Origin: Micavibrio sp.
Lineage (GTDB): Bacteria > Pseudomonadota > Alphaproteobacteria > UBA9219
Reading direction: 5' to 3'
Assembly: GCA_020718105.1 (NCBI GenBank)
Contig: DYDA01000003.1
Coordinates: 17,332-81,331, forward strand
DNA: 64,000 nt
The position numbers and the translations under genes were made by a program. Position 1 is the stretch's first letter. Each line of letters opens with the position of its first letter. This document shows positions 17,527-24,948 of the stretch, in pieces. The notes beneath the pieces are model-generated. The model saw nothing but the letters and a program-made list of their open reading frames with translations, had not been told where the DNA came from and searched no databases.

Positions 17527-17562
17527 AAGGTCAGTCCTCGCGTTGCGGGCACTGGCCTTTTT
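17527..17562 (+). terminator. Terminator-like hairpin without an obvious upstream gene
   Basis: AAGGTCAGT pairs with ACTGGCCTT (one G-T pair) around a 15-base G/C-rich loop and is followed by a T run. The only genes nearby are divergent (binding protein on minus, ffh starting 136 bp downstream). It may end a short untranslated transcript or attenuate ffh. Confidence 0.4.
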
Positions 17563-17577
17563 GTGCATTCTTTTTTT

Positions 17578-17604
17578 GTCATTCCCGCGAAAGCGGGAAT
17601 CCAG
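17578..17604. repeat. Dispersed palindromic repeat, family A (single unit)
   Basis: GTCATTCCCGCGAAAGCGGG followed by AATCCAG, containing the short palindrome TTCCCGC-GAAA-GCGGGAA. It lies in the ffh upstream region. Related units lie at 19101-19189, 21772-21861, 30645-30718 and 58307-58397. Confidence 0.85.
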
Positions 17605-17697
17605 CTGCGAGCGATAGCGAGCGTATGAAGAAAGTGGTAAGGCTTCTCTCGTTTCGGCGAGGAAAAGACAGTAAGGAAAAACGGTAGAAGAAGAACA

Positions 17698-19053
17698 ATG
17701 TTTGATAGTCTAAGCAGCAAACTCGGCGGCATCTTTGACCGCCTGAAAGGACGCGGCGCTCTGAGCGAGAGCGACGTGGCTGAGGCTATGCGCGAAGTGC
17801 GCGTAGCGCTGCTTGAGGCCGATGTTGCCCTGCCCGTTGTCAAGGATTTCGTCGCCAAGGTCAAGGAACGCGCCATCGGGCAGGACGTGATCCGCTCGGT
17901 CACGCCAGGTCAGCAAGTCGTCAAGATCGTGCATGATAATCTGGTGGAGCTTTTGGGGACGCAGGCCGAAGGCCTGAACCTTGCGGTTGTTCCGCCTGCC
18001 GTTATCATGATGCTGGGCTTGCAAGGCTCTGGCAAAACGACGACCTCGGCCAAGCTGGCCAAGCGGCTGCAAGAGGTGGATCGCAAGAAGGTTCTGCTTG
18101 CCTCGCTGGACGTGCGTCGCCCCGCCGCGCAAGAGCAATTGGCCGTTTTGGCGCAGCAGATTGGCGCGGCCAGCCTGCCCATTATCGCGGGGCAGGATCC
18201 TGCCTCCATCACGCGCCGTGCGATGGAGGCGGCTCGTCTGGGCGGCTATGACGTTCTGATTTTGGATACAGCTGGCCGCCTTGCGATTGACGATGAGCTG
18301 ATGGCTGAGGCTGCCTGCGTGCGCGATATCGCGAAGCCTCATGAAAGCTTGCTGGTTGTCGATGCGATGACGGGGCAGGACGCGGTCAACACGGCCCAGC
18401 ATTTTGAAGAAAAAATCGGCGTCACGGGCATTGTTTTAACCCGTATTGACGGCGATGCGCGGGGCGGCGCGGCTTTGTCCATGCGTGCGGTGACGGGGAA
18501 GCCGATCAAGTTTTTGGGCGTGGGCGAAAAGACCGACGCTTTGGAAGTCTATCACCCTGATCGCCTTGCGGGGCGCATTTTGGGCATGGGCGATGTTGTT
18601 TCGCTGGTCGAAAAGGCCGCCGCCACGATGGATCAAGACGTGGCCGAGGACATGGCCAAAAAGTTCATCAGCGGCAAGGCGTTTGACTTTGATGATCTGG
18701 CCAAGCAGATGCAGCAGATGCGCAAAATGGGCGGGATGTCTGCCATGATGACGATGCTGCCGGGGCTTGGCAAGTTGAAGGATCAGATGAAGAACGCAGC
18801 CATCGATGAAAAGCAGATCAAGCGCCAAGAGGCCATCATCCATTCGATGACGAAGGCCGAGCGCAAGAACGTGGATTTGTTGGCCGCCAGTCGCAAACGC
18901 CGCATCGCCAAGGGCGCGGGCGTTGAAGTGTCGGAGGTCAATCGCCTGATCAAACAGTTTTTGGAAATGCAAAAGATGATGAAGCAACTTGGCCGTCTAG
19001 GCAAAACAGGGTTCATGCGTAGCATGGCCGGTATGATGGGGGGCAGGCGATAG
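17698..19053 (+). CDS. ffh: Signal recognition particle protein Ffh
   Basis: Ffh binds signal sequences of nascent inner-membrane proteins and, with 4.5S RNA and FtsY, delivers ribosomes to the translocon. The N domain (1-95) is followed by the G domain with the P-loop GLQGSGKTTTSAKL (107-120), LDVRRPAAQEQL, ILDTAGRL and LTRIDGDARGGA. The methionine-rich M domain, from about 330 to 451, has many Met residues (QMQQMRKMGGMSAMMTMLPG and LEMQKMMKQLGRLGK). The length of 451 residues is normal. It starts the ffh-rpsP-rimM-trmD-rplS neighbourhood common in proteobacteria. The SRP RNA gene was not found in the window. Confidence 0.97.
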   Translation: MFDSLSSKLGGIFDRLKGRGALSESDVAEAMREVRVALLEADVALPVVKDFVAKVKERAIGQDVIRSVTPGQQVVKIVHDNLVELLGTQAEGLNLAVVPPAVIMMLGLQGSGKTTTSAKLAKRLQEVDRKKVLLASLDVRRPAAQEQLAVLAQQIGAASLPIIAGQDPASITRRAMEAARLGGYDVLILDTAGRLAIDDELMAEAACVRDIAKPHESLLVVDAMTGQDAVNTAQHFEEKIGVTGIVLTRIDGDARGGAALSMRAVTGKPIKFLGVGEKTDALEVYHPDRLAGRILGMGDVVSLVEKAAATMDQDVAEDMAKKFISGKAFDFDDLAKQMQQMRKMGGMSAMMTMLPGLGKLKDQMKNAAIDEKQIKRQEAIIHSMTKAERKNVDLLAASRKRRIAKGAGVEVSEVNRLIKQFLEMQKMMKQLGRLGKTGFMRSMAGMMGGRR

Positions 19054-19100
19054 AAAATTTTTGTCGTTTTTCAGTGATATGTTTTGACACCTTTTTTCCC

Positions 19101-19189
19101 TGTCATTCCCGCGAAAGCGGGAATCCAGGGGACTGGGCGAAAAACTTTGGTGTTAAACCCTCTGGATCCCCGCTTTCGCGGGGATGACA
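19101..19189. repeat. Dispersed palindromic repeat, family A (inverted pair)
   Basis: Two family A units face each other (TGTCATTCCCGCGAAAGCGG and its inverted counterpart ending CGCGGGGATGACA), separated by about 35 bp, between ffh and rpsP. The pair could fold into one long hairpin in RNA. Confidence 0.9.
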
Positions 19190-19271
19190 GGAATCTTAGG
19201 GGGAAACACGCGCTGAAAAAGATAAAAAATGAAATTAACACAAGAACACCAACCAAAGGAGAAAGACTAAA

Positions 19272-19664
19272 ATGATTAGCATGCGTTTAACACGTCACGG
19301 AGCCAAGAAGCGTCCTTTTTACCACATCGTTGTGGCGGACTCGCGCAGTCCTCGTGATGGCAAGTATCTTGAGAAAATCGGCACGTACAACCCGATGCTG
19401 CCCCGTGAAAGCGGTGAGCGTGTGAAGTTTGTCGAAGAGCGCGTGAAGTATTGGCTGGGCGTTGGCGCTCAACCAACCGATCGCGTTGCGCGTTTTCTGT
19501 CCGATGCGAAGCTGGCTCCCGCGTTTAAACAGCGCGAAACGCCTAAAAAGTCCGCGCCCCGCGCCAAGACTCAAGAGCGCATGAAGGTGGAAGCCGAAGC
19601 CGCTGCCAAGGCCGCTGCGGCTGCCGCTGCGCCTGCGCCTGTAGAAGCGCCCGCCGAAGCTTAA
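19272..19664 (+). CDS. rpsP: 30S ribosomal protein bS16
   Basis: The core matches bS16: [40 protein letters not shown], and [19 protein letters not shown]. The tail from about 85 to 130 is Ala-rich ([16 protein letters not shown]), a common alphaproteobacterial extension. An AAGGAG ribosome binding site lies upstream. A hairpin terminator follows (19684-19725), so rpsP may be partly uncoupled from the downstream rimM-trmD-rplS genes, with the inserted toxin-antitoxin promoter taking over. Confidence 0.97.
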   Translation: MISMRLTRHGAKKRPFYHIVVADSRSPRDGKYLEKIGTYNPMLPRESGERVKFVEERVKYWLGVGAQPTDRVARFLSDAKLAPAFKQRETPKKSAPRAKTQERMKVEAEAAAKAAAAAAAPAPVEAPAEA

Positions 19665-19683
19665 GCTTTATAGTGTGCCCAAA

Positions 19684-19725
19684 GACCCCGCCAAAGCCAT
19701 AATAGGCTGGGCGGGGTTTCTTTTT
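19684..19725 (+). terminator. Rho-independent terminator after rpsP
   Basis: ACCCCGCC pairs with GGCGGGGT; an inner AGCC/GGCT stem extends the hairpin, and a T-rich run (TTTCTTTTT) follows. Confidence 0.8.
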
Positions 19726-19750
19726 GCTTTCTCGGTGGGGTAGGGCGTGA

Positions 19751-19769
19751 TATAATTCACAGCGAATTA
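19751..19769 (+). promoter_or_regulatory. -10 box and overlapping operator of the toxin-antitoxin pair
   Basis: A consensus TATAAT (19751-19756) is overlapped by a perfect inverted repeat TAATTC-ACAGC-GAATTA (19753-19769). The -35 region is weak. Antitoxins of this type usually repress their own operon by binding palindromes over the promoter, and this is the expected site; binding is inferred. Confidence 0.6.
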
Positions 19770-19795
19770 ACACGCCAAACCCGCACGAGGAAACC

Positions 19796-20092
19796 ATGAT
19801 CCATCTTGAAGACATCCACTCGCTCACCGACTTTGCGCGTAACACGAAGGCCTATGGCAAAAAGCTGAAGAAGACGGGAAGGCCTGCTATACTTACCGTC
19901 AATGGTCGCGCCGAGTTTATCGTGCAGGACGCGACTTCGTATCAATATCTTCTCAATATGGCGAGTCATATGGAAGAAAATATGAAACTTGATCAAGCGA
20001 TAGAAGAAATGGACGCGGGTCTTTTCCATACGGAAAAAGAGGCCATGAAGGTTCTTGGCATTAAAGCTAAGAAAATAACGAGGATCAAATGA
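19796..20092 (+). CDS. Type II antitoxin, Phd/YefM-like
   Basis: A 98-residue protein with the Phd/YefM fold pattern in its first half: LTDFARNTKAYGKKLKKTGR, PAILTVNGRAEFIVQDATSY and QYLLNM. The first half should bind DNA, and the charged C-terminus (EENMKLDQAIEEMDAGLFHT) should wrap the toxin. A GAGGAAACC ribosome binding site precedes the ATG. The toxin gene starts four bases before its stop (ATGA overlap). The pair is inserted between rpsP and rimM in an operon that is usually uninterrupted. Confidence 0.88.
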   Translation: MIHLEDIHSLTDFARNTKAYGKKLKKTGRPAILTVNGRAEFIVQDATSYQYLLNMASHMEENMKLDQAIEEMDAGLFHTEKEAMKVLGIKAKKITRIK

Positions 20093-20394
20093 AGTACGTG
20101 CTCCATTTTATGCCGAAAGCGCTGAATGATCTTGCTGAGATTCGCGCCTATATTGCGGCAGACAATCAGGTTCGCGCCAATACTTATGCGGAAGAGTTGT
20201 GGTCAGAAGTGCAAAGTCTTAAAGAGATGCCTAACAGGTGTTCATTAGCTCCAGAAGCACCAAAAAAAGGGCGTGATATCCGTCATCATATGGTTGGGGG
20301 TTATCGTGTTTTGTTTGTTGTGAAGGGTAGTACGATAAAGGTGCTGCGTATCGTTCATGGCGCGCGGACTCGTTTTGCTATAGGCCGCGCATGA
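20089..20394 (+). CDS. Type II toxin, RelE/ParE superfamily
   Basis: A 101-residue protein with the ParE-like layout: MPKALNDLAEIRAYIAADN (helical hairpin), then a beta-sheet core with GRDIRHHMVGGYRVLFVVKG and the C-terminal strand IKVLRIVHGARTRF. ParE members poison gyrase and RelE members cut mRNA on the ribosome; the sequence does not decide between them, although the helical N-terminus favours ParE. Its stop overlaps the rimM start by four bases, so translation of rimM is physically linked to the toxin gene. Confidence 0.88.
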   Translation: MKYVLHFMPKALNDLAEIRAYIAADNQVRANTYAEELWSEVQSLKEMPNRCSLAPEAPKKGRDIRHHMVGGYRVLFVVKGSTIKVLRIVHGARTRFAIGRA

Positions 20395-20954
20395 CCCAAA
20401 ATCACAAAATCTGCGTTGGTGTTTTTCTGGGCCCCCATGGCGTGCGTGGGCAGGTTCGTCTTGGTAGTTTTACGGATGATCCTGAATCCATTTTCACGTA
20501 TGAGCCGCTCACGGATGAAGAGGGCAGCCGCGTTTTCGCGCTCACAGCGCGTGGCGTGGGCAAGGATCATTACATTGTCTCGGTCAAGGGCTGCGCGACG
20601 CGCGAGGACGCCGAAGAGCTGAAAGGCACGCGTCTTTATGCGGCTCGCGACGCTTTGCCGCCTGAAGGAGAGGGCGAGTATTATCACGCTGACCTTATCG
20701 GGCTTGAGGCGCGTGACGCATCGGGTGCGACGATTGGCGTTGTCGAAAATGTTTTTGATTACGGCGCGGGTACGTTTTTAGAAATCAAGCCTGCGAACGC
20801 CAAAAGTTTTATGCTGCCGTTTAAAGACGCGTTTGTTCCTGTGGTGGACATCAAGAGCGGCTTTGTTAAAGTTGTTCTTCCCGAAGGGTGGCTTACGCCA
20901 GAAAAACCACCCAAGGAAAAGAAAAAGAAATCGGATATAAAGAGGGATGAATGA
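20391..20954 (+). CDS. rimM: Ribosome maturation factor RimM
   Basis: RimM binds uS19 and assists 30S head assembly. The N-terminal beta-barrel domain begins [20 protein letters not shown], and the PRC-barrel part includes [32 protein letters not shown] and [15 protein letters not shown] charged tail ([15 protein letters not shown]) extends the protein to 187 residues. The start is fixed by the overlap with the toxin stop; no independent ribosome binding site is obvious. It overlaps trmD by four bases. Confidence 0.95.
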   Translation: MTQNHKICVGVFLGPHGVRGQVRLGSFTDDPESIFTYEPLTDEEGSRVFALTARGVGKDHYIVSVKGCATREDAEELKGTRLYAARDALPPEGEGEYYHADLIGLEARDASGATIGVVENVFDYGAGTFLEIKPANAKSFMLPFKDAFVPVVDIKSGFVKVVLPEGWLTPEKPPKEKKKKSDIKRDE

Positions 20955-21718
20955 AGTATCCTTCTTCCCTGACTCCTGACCCCCGACCCCTGAACCCTTC
21001 CCCTTGGCATGCCCAAATCCTTACGCTCTTTCCCGAAATGTTTCCCAGCGTTGTGGGGCAAAGCTTGGCGGGCAGGGCGCTGGCCGATGGTTTGTGGAAA
21101 CTGGACGTTTTGAACATCCGCGATTTTGCGACCGACAAGCATCGCACCGTGGATGACACACCCTATGGTGGCGGCGCGGGCATGGTGATGCGTCCCGATG
21201 TGATCGCGGCGGCTTTGCGTGGTGCGGAAAAACAGTTTGGCCGCGCAGAGCGGCGCGTGTACCTGTCACCTCGCGGGCGTGTTTTGAACCAAGCGTTGGT
21301 TGAGGAGCTGGTGGCCGCGCCATCGCTCTTGCTGCTCTGTGGGCGTTATGAAGGTGTGGATCAACGCGTTCTGGATGCCGAGGGGCTAGAGGAGATCAGC
21401 CTTGGCGATTTTGTTTTGGCGGGCGGTGAAGTTGCAGCGCTGACTTTGATCGAGGCTTGCACAAGGCTTTTAACGGGCGTGATGGGTAATGCTCAGACGG
21501 TTGAGGAAGAAAGCTTCGTGGATGGGCTTTTGGAATATCCCCATTACACCCGCCCGCCAGAGTGGGAGGGGAGGGCCGTTCCCGATGTTTTGATTTCCGG
21601 TCATCATGAGAATGTTAAGGCATGGCGGCAGGAACAAGCCGAGGCTCTAACGCGCCAAAGACGCCCTGATTTGTGGGAAATTCGTGAAAAGACGAAAAAA
21701 GAAGGGAAAAATGGTTAA
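20951..21718 (+). CDS. trmD: tRNA (guanine37-N1)-methyltransferase with repeat-derived N-terminal extension
   Basis: TrmD methylates G37 of tRNAs reading CNN codons. The SPOUT core is intact: [64 protein letters not shown] and [16 protein letters not shown] (knot and SAM site). Family members normally begin three to six residues before LTLFPEMF; here about 20 residues precede it ([18 protein letters not shown]), encoded by C-rich repeated CCTGA/CCCCGAC-like units. No in-frame start lies closer, and the ATG forms an ATGA overlap with rimM, so the extension appears to be translated. Confidence 0.95.
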   Translation: MKYPSSLTPDPRPLNPSPWHAQILTLFPEMFPSVVGQSLAGRALADGLWKLDVLNIRDFATDKHRTVDDTPYGGGAGMVMRPDVIAAALRGAEKQFGRAERRVYLSPRGRVLNQALVEELVAAPSLLLLCGRYEGVDQRVLDAEGLEEISLGDFVLAGGEVAALTLIEACTRLLTGVMGNAQTVEEESFVDGLLEYPHYTRPPEWEGRAVPDVLISGHHENVKAWRQEQAEALTRQRRPDLWEIREKTKKEGKNG

Positions 21719-21771
21719 AACGGCACGAAAATCTTGAGCCTATATCGCCCATCTTATTGAAAGAGAAAAAG

Positions 21772-21861
21772 AAATGGGATGCCAGCCTTCGCTGGCATGA
21801 CGGGTTTTTTGTTTAAATTTAACCCTCTCTCGTCATCCCCGCGAAGGCGGGGATCCCATTT
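21772..21861. repeat. Dispersed palindromic repeat, family A (inverted pair)
   Basis: AAATGGGATGCCAGCCTTCG and a facing unit ending GGCGGGGATCCCATTT lie in the trmD-rplS gap. The outer arms AAATGGGAT and ATCCCATTT allow one long hairpin in the polycistronic mRNA. Confidence 0.9.
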
Positions 21862-21955
21862 GGTTTTCTTTTGTGCTAATTGTGCAAGAACTCTATTGAG
21901 TTAGAGCCCAAGACCCTGTATAGGGACGAGCCTTAGAGCGTTATTGAGCCGATTC

Positions 21956-21974
21956 CCAGACAAGCTTTGTCTGG
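21956..21974. promoter_or_regulatory. Hairpin immediately upstream of the rplS ribosome binding site
   Basis: CCAGACAA-GCT-TTGTCTGG is a perfect 8-bp stem with a three-base loop ending 12 bases before the GGAGAG ribosome binding site of rplS. It could limit rplS translation or protect a processed 5' end; no named leader family is recognised. Confidence 0.4.
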
Positions 21975-21998
21975 CTGGCTTTTGTGGAGAGAATGAAA

Positions 21999-22391
21999 AT
22001 GAACTTGTTACAAAAATTTGAAGCCGCCCAAATTGAAAAGATCGGCGCTAAGATTCCTGCTTTTGCCGCTGGCGATACCGTTCGCGTCAACGTGAAGGTT
22101 GTTGAAGGCACGCGTGAGCGCATTCAGGCCTATGAAGGCGTTTGTATCGCGCGTAAGAACGCGGGCATCCATTCCTCGTTCACCGTTCGCAAGATCAGCT
22201 ATAACGAAGGCGTAGAGCGCGTGTTTCCGCTTTACAGCCCGCGCCTTGAATCCATTGTTCTGGTGCGCCGTGGCGATGTCCGTCGTGCCAAGCTGTATTA
22301 CTTGCGTGGTCGTCGCGGCAAGTCGGCTCGTATCACGGAAAAGACCAGCTACGCGCCCAAGGCTGTCGCTAAGGCCGCTGACGCATCGTAA
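21999..22391 (+). CDS. rplS: 50S ribosomal protein bL19
   Basis: bL19 lies at the subunit interface. The sequence matches the family: [60 protein letters not shown] and [19 protein letters not shown]. The start at MNLLQKF is chosen because GGAGAG lies seven bases upstream; an ATG six bases earlier is also possible. A strong terminator follows. Confidence 0.96.
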   Translation: MNLLQKFEAAQIEKIGAKIPAFAAGDTVRVNVKVVEGTRERIQAYEGVCIARKNAGIHSSFTVRKISYNEGVERVFPLYSPRLESIVLVRRGDVRRAKLYYLRGRRGKSARITEKTSYAPKAVAKAADAS

Positions 22392-22411
22392 GCCAGATTT
22401 TTTTCTGTTTC

Positions 22412-22447
22412 AAAAAGCCCCTCTTGGAAAACCAAGGGGGGCTTTTT
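22412..22447 (+). terminator. Rho-independent terminator after rplS
   Basis: AAAAAGCCCCTCTTGG and CCAAGGGGGGCTTTTT form a long stem around a four-base loop, ending the rpsP-rplS gene block. Confidence 0.92.
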
Positions 22448-22680
22448 ATATCAACGGTTCTTTGAAATAATCTTTATCAGACAGCTTGCATAATCCCTTT
22501 CTGTCATTCCTGCCACGTGTCATGCCTTGGGTGTGACACGTGAGTCGGAATCCGATTTGGTTTGTGATGATGAAGAAATTAAATCGGATTTGCGCATCTA
22601 CGCCCCGCTCTACGCGGGACTTCGCCTGCCCCGCGAAGCCCGAAGGGCGTCGAGCCCGCAAGGGGAGGGCGATTTTAGTG

Positions 22681-22710
22681 CCAACTCTTGAACTGTTTTT
22701 GGTATACCTC
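22681..22710 (+). repeat. 30-bp direct repeat, copy 1
   Basis: CCAACTCTTGAACTGTTTTT then GGTATACCTC; 26 of 30 positions match the copy at 23038-23067. It also begins a 9-bp inverted repeat (CCAACTCTT ... AAGAGTTGG). Confidence 0.75.
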
Positions 22711-22756
22711 TCGTGAATGAAGAGTTGGCAAGCAGTAGACCCTTTACTTACCCCAC

Positions 22757-22965
22757 CGGTCATCCCGATGAAGCGATGCGTTAGCGTCGCCCCCCCCTCG
22801 TCATCCCGCACGAAGCGATGCGTGAGCGTCGCGAAGATGCGGGACCCAGTTAAAAACTTTTCTTTTCAACAGTCCCGATCCTTGTTTTTTGGCAAAACAA
22901 AGAGAATTCAACTGGGTCCCGCATCTTCGCGTTTGACGCGGTCAAACGCTCCGTGCGGGATGACG
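22757..22965. repeat. Dispersed palindromic repeat, family C (one partial unit plus inverted pair)
   Basis: The units open with CGTCATCCCGCACGAAGCG and run through GCGAAGATGCGGGACCCAGT; the facing unit begins AACTGGGTCCCGCATCTTCG and ends GTGCGGGATGACG. A truncated extra unit lies at 22757-22789. The second full pair is at 56329-56478. Confidence 0.88.
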
Positions 22966-23037
22966 AAGAGAGGGCGTCTAACGAAGAACGGGACAGGAGG
23001 AAATCCAATTTTCTTGTTTTTTTCTTCTGCCAGAAAG

Positions 23038-23067
23038 CCAACTCTTGAACTGTTTTCAGTATAGCTC
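23038..23067 (+). repeat. 30-bp direct repeat, copy 2, upstream of phaR
   Basis: CCAACTCTTGAACTGTTTTC then AGTATAGCTC. CTTGAA followed 15 bases later by CTCATTT resembles the sigma-32 promoter pattern of alphaproteobacteria (CTTGAA / CYTATNT), but the match is not decisive. A shorter relative, CTTGAACTGTTTT, lies upstream of aroA at 26769-26781. Confidence 0.6.
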
Positions 23068-23267
23068 ATTTCATAAAGCGGTTGGTTTTAGCCTTGGCGG
23101 CGATTCCCAATTGCCACAACTCAAAAAATCTTTACCAAAAGATTAAAAGGCTCTTGTATTTTTTTCTCGAATGGAGAAAATTGGTTAATCTTCTTTTCTT
23201 GGATTCGGGTGCGTTGCCACCCACCACCTTCTCACTTCGTCCTCCCTCATCACGTAGGAACAAAATC

Positions 23268-24095
23268 ATGTGCGCACAAACGGCCAAGCAAAGCATCACC
23301 ATCAAGAAATACGCCAACCGTCGCCTTTATAATACGGCGACCAGCACGTATGTCACGTTGGAGGATCTCTCCACAATGGTCAAAGCGGGCGACACTTTTA
23401 ATGTCTATGACGCCAAAACGAGTGATGACATCACGCGTTCTGTTCTGACGCAAATCATCGTTGAAGAAGAAAACAAAACGGGACAGCAAAACCTCCTTCC
23501 TATCGGCTTCTTGCGCCAATTGATTGGTTTTTATGGCGACAACTTGCAGTGGATGGTTCCTAAATATCTTGAACACAGCATGGATATGCTCACAGGGAAT
23601 CAGGATCAAATTCGCGATCATTACAAAAACACTTTTGGCAATATGTTCCCCTTTGGCACGACGCTTGAGGAAATGGGCAAGCAAAATATGTCCATGTTTG
23701 AAAACACGATGCGTATGTTCACGCCGTTTAATCTGGGCTCCATGTTGGGGGGCGGCGAGTCTTCGACGCAAACCGCTGCGACCACTACCGCTTCGACTCC
23801 AACAACCGCCACGGCCTCCTGCTGTTCCACAAAAAGCCACAGCGACAAACCCACTGCCGCTCCAGCCTCGTGCTGTTCTGTAAGCGCCAATAAGAACGAC
23901 AGCGGCGCTTGTTGCAAAACGGCGGAAACACCCTCGGCTTCTGTGACCACCATGAAGCCGCGCAGTGAAGCCCCCGCAACGCCAATGCCCAGCGTTGCCA
24001 GCGCGACAGCGGCCAGCACAGGTGCCGATGACATGCAGCAAAAAATCGCGAACCTGCAACGGCAACTTGCCGATTTGGCCAAAAGCCGCGCTTAA
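23268..24095 (+). CDS. phaR: Polyhydroxyalkanoate synthesis regulator PhaR, with CC-rich linker
   Basis: PhaR represses phasin and PHB-synthesis genes and binds PHB granules. The DNA-binding N-terminal domain is clear: ITIKKYANRRLYNTATSTYV, TLEDLSTMVKAGDTFNVYDA and DDITRSVLTQIIVEEE, followed by the PHB-accumulation domain with LLPIGFLRQLIGFYGDNLQW. From about residue 160 the protein becomes a Thr/Ala/Ser-rich linker with three paired cysteines (ASCCSTK, ASCCSVS, GACCKTA), and it ends in a helix (MQQKIANLQRQLADLAKSRA). The start MCAQTAK is supported by TAGGAA eight bases upstream. No phaC or phasin gene is in the window. Confidence 0.92.
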   Translation: MCAQTAKQSITIKKYANRRLYNTATSTYVTLEDLSTMVKAGDTFNVYDAKTSDDITRSVLTQIIVEEENKTGQQNLLPIGFLRQLIGFYGDNLQWMVPKYLEHSMDMLTGNQDQIRDHYKNTFGNMFPFGTTLEEMGKQNMSMFENTMRMFTPFNLGSMLGGGESSTQTAATTTASTPTTATASCCSTKSHSDKPTAAPASCCSVSANKNDSGACCKTAETPSASVTTMKPRSEAPATPMPSVASATAASTGADDMQQKIANLQRQLADLAKSRA

Positions 24096-24127
24096 AAATG
24101 CAGCCGTATAAAAACAAGGAGAGCAAG

Positions 24128-24677
24128 ATGAAGCAAAATAGAATTCATCTTGCTCTTTTTTTTGTTCTCGTTTTTCTGCTGGCTTTACCCTTTGTCTCCT
24201 ATGCGAAAGAGCCCAAGCGCGGCGCTTATTTTGAGTATGCAACCCTAGAGACACTGACAAGTCAAACTCTTGGCTCTGAAGGCGGTAGCATCGTTTTTGA
24301 TCAAAAAAACTCTCCTCTTTACGGTGTGACGCTAACCTTTCCTGCGGGGGGCGCTTCCCTTAAAAACGCTTGTCACCATATCCCTTCAAAAGGGCCGTCT
24401 CAGCCTGCCGGACGGAAGGCCTCACACAGCCCCCGTGTTTAAAATAACCTGCGGTTCCTTGCGCGCGTTAGAGAAACCTATCACCATCACCTTTCCTCAC
24501 GATTTTTCCCGCTCATCGGGAGGTGTGGCGTATGCTGTTGAACAATGTGATATGGGGCTTGATTGTGACACAGGCCGCCTTGAGCCTTTGACAACAGTTG
24601 GCTACGACCAGCAAAACGGAACGATTTCTGCCATAACCTTCCGTGCCGAAACAACTGTGACCATCGTGAATCATTAG
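24128..24677 (+). pseudogene. Secreted beta-sandwich protein gene disrupted by a frameshift
   Basis: The gene begins with AAGGAG six bases before an ATG and a clear signal peptide (ALFFVLVFLLALPFVSYA). The frame then runs through GSEGGSIVFDQ and LYGVTLTFPAGG to a run of six G (24346-24351). Removing one G restores a continuous frame: TFPAGALPLKTLVTISLQ, LSLPDGRPHTAPVFKIT, LEKPITITFPHDF and so on to the stop at 24677, about 182 residues in total. The restored sequence has a ZU5-like flavour (GGSI..GVTLTFPAGAL, repeated ITITFP). The break could be a true mutation, a phase-variable G tract or a sequencing error. As written, the product stops at 24442. Confidence 0.7.
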
Positions 24678-24699
24678 GCCTCTTCCCAGCTTTTAGCCC

Positions 24700-24841
24700 A
24701 ACAAAAAGGCCTCGCGCCGCCACGAAGCCCCTTTTTTTCCTCTCTTTTTCCCCTTGAACGCTGACCTCTGCCCAGCCCCTGAATCTGGACAAAGCTCCGC
24801 GTAGCAATGTCAATAGCAGGAATCGTACCCCCTGTCAAGGG
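24700..24841 (+). repeat. Dispersed repeat, family D, copy upstream of the HNH-like gene
   Basis: The segment starts AAAAAGGCCTCGCGCCGCC and ends with the 27-bp core AGCTCCGCGTAGCAATGTCA + ATAGCAG and CCTGTCAAGGG. The core is identical at 56605-56631, and the flanks align with a gap. Confidence 0.8.
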
Positions 24842-24948
24842 TTTTTTCTAAATTATTTTGGTTAATGCTTTCAACGGGTTGCGCGATGCTCTCCTTTTAT
24901 TTTAGAATATCCCCATCATTTTGCCTCTTCTTTTTTCGGAAAAGCCGT

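Larger units (their letters stand above)
22448..23267. other. 820-bp gene-poor, repeat-packed interval before phaR
   Basis: I see no credible gene here. The contents, in order, are: a hairpin around CACGTGTCA/TGACACGTG (22512-22545) flanked by ATCCGATTT and AAATCGGATT; a 31-bp unit (22620-22650) found inverted at 56527-56557; a 30-bp sequence starting CCAACTCTTGAACTGTTTT (22681-22710) repeated directly at 23038-23067; and an inverted pair of family C repeats (22757-22965). The second 30-bp copy is the best candidate for the phaR promoter region. Confidence 0.7.

Noticed and set aside
22757-22965. CRISPR array
   Set aside because: Repeated units are inverted pairs without regular spacing or spacers, and no cas genes are present.
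23250-24260. Long open frame on the minus strand opposite phaR
   Set aside because: It is antisense to a gene with clear PhaR motifs and its translation is Arg/Cys/His-rich with no domain; it arises from the codon bias of phaR.
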